Shown here piece after piece: positions 61,221 to 64,000 of a stretch of DNA of 64,000 nucleotides (position 1 is the stretch's first letter; each line of letters begins with the position of its first letter). The translations under genes and the position numbers were made by a program. The notes under the pieces were generated by a model that was not told the origin of the DNA, searched no databases, and saw only the letters and a program-made list of their open reading frames with translations. Source of the DNA: Amycolatopsis umgeniensis (GTDB lineage Bacteria > Actinomycetota > Actinomycetes > Mycobacteriales > Pseudonocardiaceae); contig NZ_JACHMX010000001.1 of NCBI RefSeq assembly GCF_014205155.1, positions 4,960,001-5,024,000 of the forward strand. The letters run 5' to 3'.

Positions 61221-63119
61221 GTGACCGCATCATCGTGGCTGCTGGTGGCCTTTCCCGCCCTCGGCGCCCTCATTCTTCTGCTGGCCGGGAAACGAGCCCG
61301 CCCCTGGGGACACCTCCTCGGCAGCGCGACCGTCTCACTGTCCTTTGTGTACGGACTGATCCTCTTCTTCACCGCCGACACGAAGAACATCGCGGACGTC
61401 AAGCTGTTCTCGTGGATCCCGGTCTCGGCGCTGCAGGTCGACTTCGGACTCCGGATCGACGCGCTTTCGCTGACCTTCGTGCTGCTGATCACCGGCGTCG
61501 GCATGCTGATCCACTTCTACTCGATCGGCTACATGTCCGAGGACCGCGATCGGTCGAGGTTCTTCGCGTACCTCAACCTGTTCGTCGCCTCGATGCTGAT
61601 CCTGGTGCTGGGGAACAGCTTCGTGACGCTGTACCTCGGCTGGGAAGGCGTCGGCCTCGCGTCGTACCTGCTCATCGGCTGGTACCAGGACCGCCCGTCC
61701 GCGGCCACCGCGGCGAAGAAGGCGTTCCTGATGAACCGCGTCGGCGACGTCGGGCTCGCGCTGGCGATCTTCCTGATGTTCAAGTACGTCGGGAGCACCG
61801 GTTACGCCGAGGTCTTCGGCGCCGTCGGCCAGATCCCGACCGGCGCCGTCACCGCGATCGCGATCCTGCTGCTGCTGGGCGCGTGCGGTAAATCCGGTCA
61901 GTTCCCGCTGCAGGCCTGGCTTCCGGACGCGATGGAGGGCCCGACCCCGGTCTCGGCCCTCATCCACGCGGCGACGATGGTCACCGCGGGCGTCTACCTG
62001 GTCGCCCGCGCGCACGAGATCTTCAACGCCACCCCGGACGGCCGCCTGATCGTCACCCTCGTCGGCACGGTCACGCTCTTGATCGGGTGCATCATCGGGT
62101 GCGCCTACGACGACATCAAGAAGGTCCTGGCGTACTCGACGGTCAGCCAGATCGGCTACATGATGCTCGCCGTCGGCCTCGGGCCGATCGCCTACGCGCT
62201 CGGCATCATGCACCTGGTGGCGCACGGTTTCTTCAAGGCCGGGCTGTTCCTCGGGGCCGGTTCGGTCATGCACGCCATGAACGACGAGGTCGACATGCGG
62301 AAGTTCGGCGGGCTGCGCAAGCACCTGCCGGTCACCTTCTGGACCTTCGCGCTCGGCTACCTCGCGCTGATCGGCATCCCGCCGCTTTCCGGCTTCTTCA
62401 CCAAGGACGCGATCATCGAAGCGGCGCTGAGCCAGGGCGGCTGGCGCGGCTGGGTGATGGGCGGCGCGGCACTGCTCGGCGCCGGGCTCACCGCGTTCTA
62501 CATGACGCGCCTGATGGTGATGACCTTCTTCGGCAAGGAACGCTGGAAGGAGATCAAGTCCAGCGACGGCCGCGACTTCCACCCGCACGAAAGCCCCGCG
62601 GTGATGAAGTGGCCGATGATCATCCTCGCCGTGGGTTCGATCGGCGCCGGTGCGTTCTTCGCCCTCGGCGACCGGTTCGCCGAATGGCTCTCGCCGGTGG
62701 TCGGCCCGCTCGAGGAGGGTGGCCACAGTGTCATCCCGCACCTGCTGGTCCCGTTCCTCACCGTGGCGCTGTCCGTCCTGGGCGCGCTCGCCGCTTGGCT
62801 CTTCGTCGGTCGTAAGGACGTTCCGGTGGAACGCCCCGAACGGGTCTCCGCCGTGGTCAAGGCCGCGCGCAACGACCTCTACGGCAACACCCTGAACGAG
62901 ACGCTGGTCGCCCGTCCGGGCACCTGGCTCGCCCGCGCGCTGGTCTACGTGGACAACCGCGGGGTCGACGGCGCGGTCAACGGCCTCGCCGCCGCGCTCG
63001 GCGGCGGATCCGGGCGACTGCGCCGCCTGCAGACCGGCTTCGTCCGCTCGTACGCACTGTCCATGCTGGGCGGCACATTCCTGCTTCTGGCGGCACTCCT
63101 GCTGGTGAGGTTCTCCTGA
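61221..63119 (+). CDS. nuoL: NADH-quinone oxidoreductase subunit L
   Basis: The distal antiporter-like subunit with the long lateral helix. 632 residues; [20 protein letters not shown] carries the key Glu, [20 protein letters not shown] the key Lys, and [16 protein letters not shown] the His-containing broken helix. The C-terminal helix region ([20 protein letters not shown]) is present. GTG start at 61221; one-base overlap with nuoM. Confidence 0.97.
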   Translation: MTASSWLLVAFPALGALILLLAGKRARPWGHLLGSATVSLSFVYGLILFFTADTKNIADVKLFSWIPVSALQVDFGLRIDALSLTFVLLITGVGMLIHFYSIGYMSEDRDRSRFFAYLNLFVASMLILVLGNSFVTLYLGWEGVGLASYLLIGWYQDRPSAATAAKKAFLMNRVGDVGLALAIFLMFKYVGSTGYAEVFGAVGQIPTGAVTAIAILLLLGACGKSGQFPLQAWLPDAMEGPTPVSALIHAATMVTAGVYLVARAHEIFNATPDGRLIVTLVGTVTLLIGCIIGCAYDDIKKVLAYSTVSQIGYMMLAVGLGPIAYALGIMHLVAHGFFKAGLFLGAGSVMHAMNDEVDMRKFGGLRKHLPVTFWTFALGYLALIGIPPLSGFFTKDAIIEAALSQGGWRGWVMGGAALLGAGLTAFYMTRLMVMTFFGKERWKEIKSSDGRDFHPHESPAVMKWPMIILAVGSIGAGAFFALGDRFAEWLSPVVGPLEEGGHSVIPHLLVPFLTVALSVLGALAAWLFVGRKDVPVERPERVSAVVKAARNDLYGNTLNETLVARPGTWLARALVYVDNRGVDGAVNGLAAALGGGSGRLRRLQTGFVRSYALSMLGGTFLLLAALLLVRFS

Positions 63120-64000
63120 TGACTTGGCTCCTGGCAACCATCCTGGTGCCGCTGGTAGGTGCAGCGGTCGTCGCGGGGATGAAGAAGAACGACAGGCTGG
63201 CGACGCTCACCGCGCTCGCGGTGTCCATCCTGACGTTCCTGCTGGTGATCCCGCTGTGGGCGAGCTATTCGCCGACGGGGGACCGGATCCAGCAGAAGTC
63301 CTCGATGGACTGGATCCCGAACTTCGGCATCCACATCTCGTTCGGCATCGACGGCATCGCGCTGGTGATGATCGCGGTCATCGGGCTGCTGGTGCCGATC
63401 GTGGTCGGCTCGCTCGGCCTGACCGACAAGCTCCCGGCCGGTCGCTCGGCGGGCGGGTACCTGTCGCTGATCCTGGTGCAGCAGTCGTTGACCATCGCGG
63501 TGTTCGCCGCGACCGACGTCTTCCTGTTCTACGTGCTGTTCGAGATCATGCTGATCCCGATGTACTTCCTCATCGGCGGCTACGGCGGCGCGAACCGGCA
63601 GTACGCGGCGGTCAAGTTCTTCCTGTACTCGTTCCTCGGCGGCCTGATCATGCTGGCGTCGGCCATCGGGGCGTACTCGATGGCGTCGGACGAGCTCGGC
63701 AAGGGCACCTTCGACTGGGAAACGCTCGTCACCGTCGTCCGCGACGCTCCGACGGGCACCCAGATCTGGCTGTTCCTCGGGTTCTTCCTCGCCTTCGCGA
63801 TCAAGGCCCCTTTGGTGCCGTTCCACACCTGGCTGCCGGACGCCGCGGGACAGGCGCCCATCGGCGTCGCGGTCCTGCTGGTCGGTGTGCTGGACAAGGT
63901 CGGCACGTTCGGGTTCCTGCGCTACCTCCTCCCGATGTTCCCGGCGGCCAGCAAGGAACTCGCGCCGTGGGTGCTGGTGCTCGCCGTCGCGGGTGTCCTT
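63119..64000 (+). CDS. nuoM: NADH-quinone oxidoreductase subunit M (3' truncated)
   Basis: ATG at 63119 overlaps the nuoL stop (TGATG). 294 codons are visible and the frame is open at the right edge. The antiporter-like motifs FYVLFEIMLIPMYFLIGGYG (key Glu) and AFAIKAPLVPFHTWLPDAAG (key Lys) are present. nuoN is expected next, outside the window. Confidence 0.95.
   Translation, partial: MTWLLATILVPLVGAAVVAGMKKNDRLATLTALAVSILTFLLVIPLWASYSPTGDRIQQKSSMDWIPNFGIHISFGIDGIALVMIAVIGLLVPIVVGSLGLTDKLPAGRSAGGYLSLILVQQSLTIAVFAATDVFLFYVLFEIMLIPMYFLIGGYGGANRQYAAVKFFLYSFLGGLIMLASAIGAYSMASDELGKGTFDWETLVTVVRDAPTGTQIWLFLGFFLAFAIKAPLVPFHTWLPDAAGQAPIGVAVLLVGVLDKVGTFGFLRYLLPMFPAASKELAPWVLVLAVAGVL

Noticed and set aside
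1..64000. tRNA, rRNA or known riboswitch
   Set aside because: I looked through the intergenic stretches for tRNA-like arms and common riboswitch cores and saw none; a covariance-model search would be needed to be certain.

Overview
The window is high-GC actinobacterial chromosome, most likely Amycolatopsis or a close relative in the Pseudonocardiaceae. The grounds are the codon bias, frequent GTG starts, Streptomyces-type developmental regulators (sigma-BldN with an RsbN-like anti-sigma, BldC, Rex, a SARP) combined with a gene order that follows the mycobacterial ppx-proC-hem-ccs-men block. No rRNA, tRNA, CRISPR array, transposase or prophage gene was seen. Genus assignment is inference from memory of gene order, not a database result.

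Layout. 1-8.2 kb: ppx (cut by the left edge), a proline-rich membrane protein, a TIM-barrel isomerase-like protein, a 23-codon leader ORF coupled to a thioesterase, proC, a small HTH protein, the 33-residue ribosomal protein bS22, an SDR protein and a phospholipid acyltransferase. 8.4-11.3 kb (minus): HAD hydrolase, RsbN-like anti-sigma and sigma-BldN. 11.5-14.9 kb: acyl-CoA ligase, glutaredoxin-like protein, membrane molybdopterin oxidoreductase. 14.9-26.9 kb: rex-hemA-hemC-hemD, a secreted protein, an NRAMP-like transporter, hemB, three membrane proteins, tspO, hemL and a histidine phosphatase. 26.9-31.9 kb: System II cytochrome c maturation (TlpA/ResA-like, CcdA, ResB, CcsB) interrupted by a rhomboid gene bracketed by twin 64-nt palindromes. 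31.9-36 kb: MinD-like ATPase, bldC, an Lrp regulator, a DUF4229 protein and a PLP enzyme. 36.3-41.4 kb: menA, menE, menB, menD. 41.5-49.8 kb: M1 peptidase, DUF3592 protein, inositol-phosphatase-like protein, two glycosyltransferases, SARP, menG and menJ. 50.5-64 kb: nuoA to nuoM, running off the right edge.

The genes form a respiratory neighbourhood: C5-pathway haem synthesis, cytochrome c maturation, menaquinone synthesis and side-chain reduction, and complex I. Rex links two parts of it: an 18-bp Rex operator overlaps the rex-hemACD promoter, and two tandem operators precede nuoA. A DtxR/IdeR-type iron-box-like palindrome lies in the nuoA leader.

The most unusual non-coding content is a set of intergenic repeats: four arrays of a 21-nt unit that mostly switch orientation part-way, several double palindromes able to fold as one long hairpin or two short ones, and the twin 64-nt palindromes. 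Other candidates worth testing are a sigma-BldN-type promoter and a TTA codon in rsbN, an SD-sequestering hairpin at bldC, an 11-bp-phased direct repeat before the SARP gene, and a run of apparently leaderless promoters concentrated in the hem, men and ccs genes.
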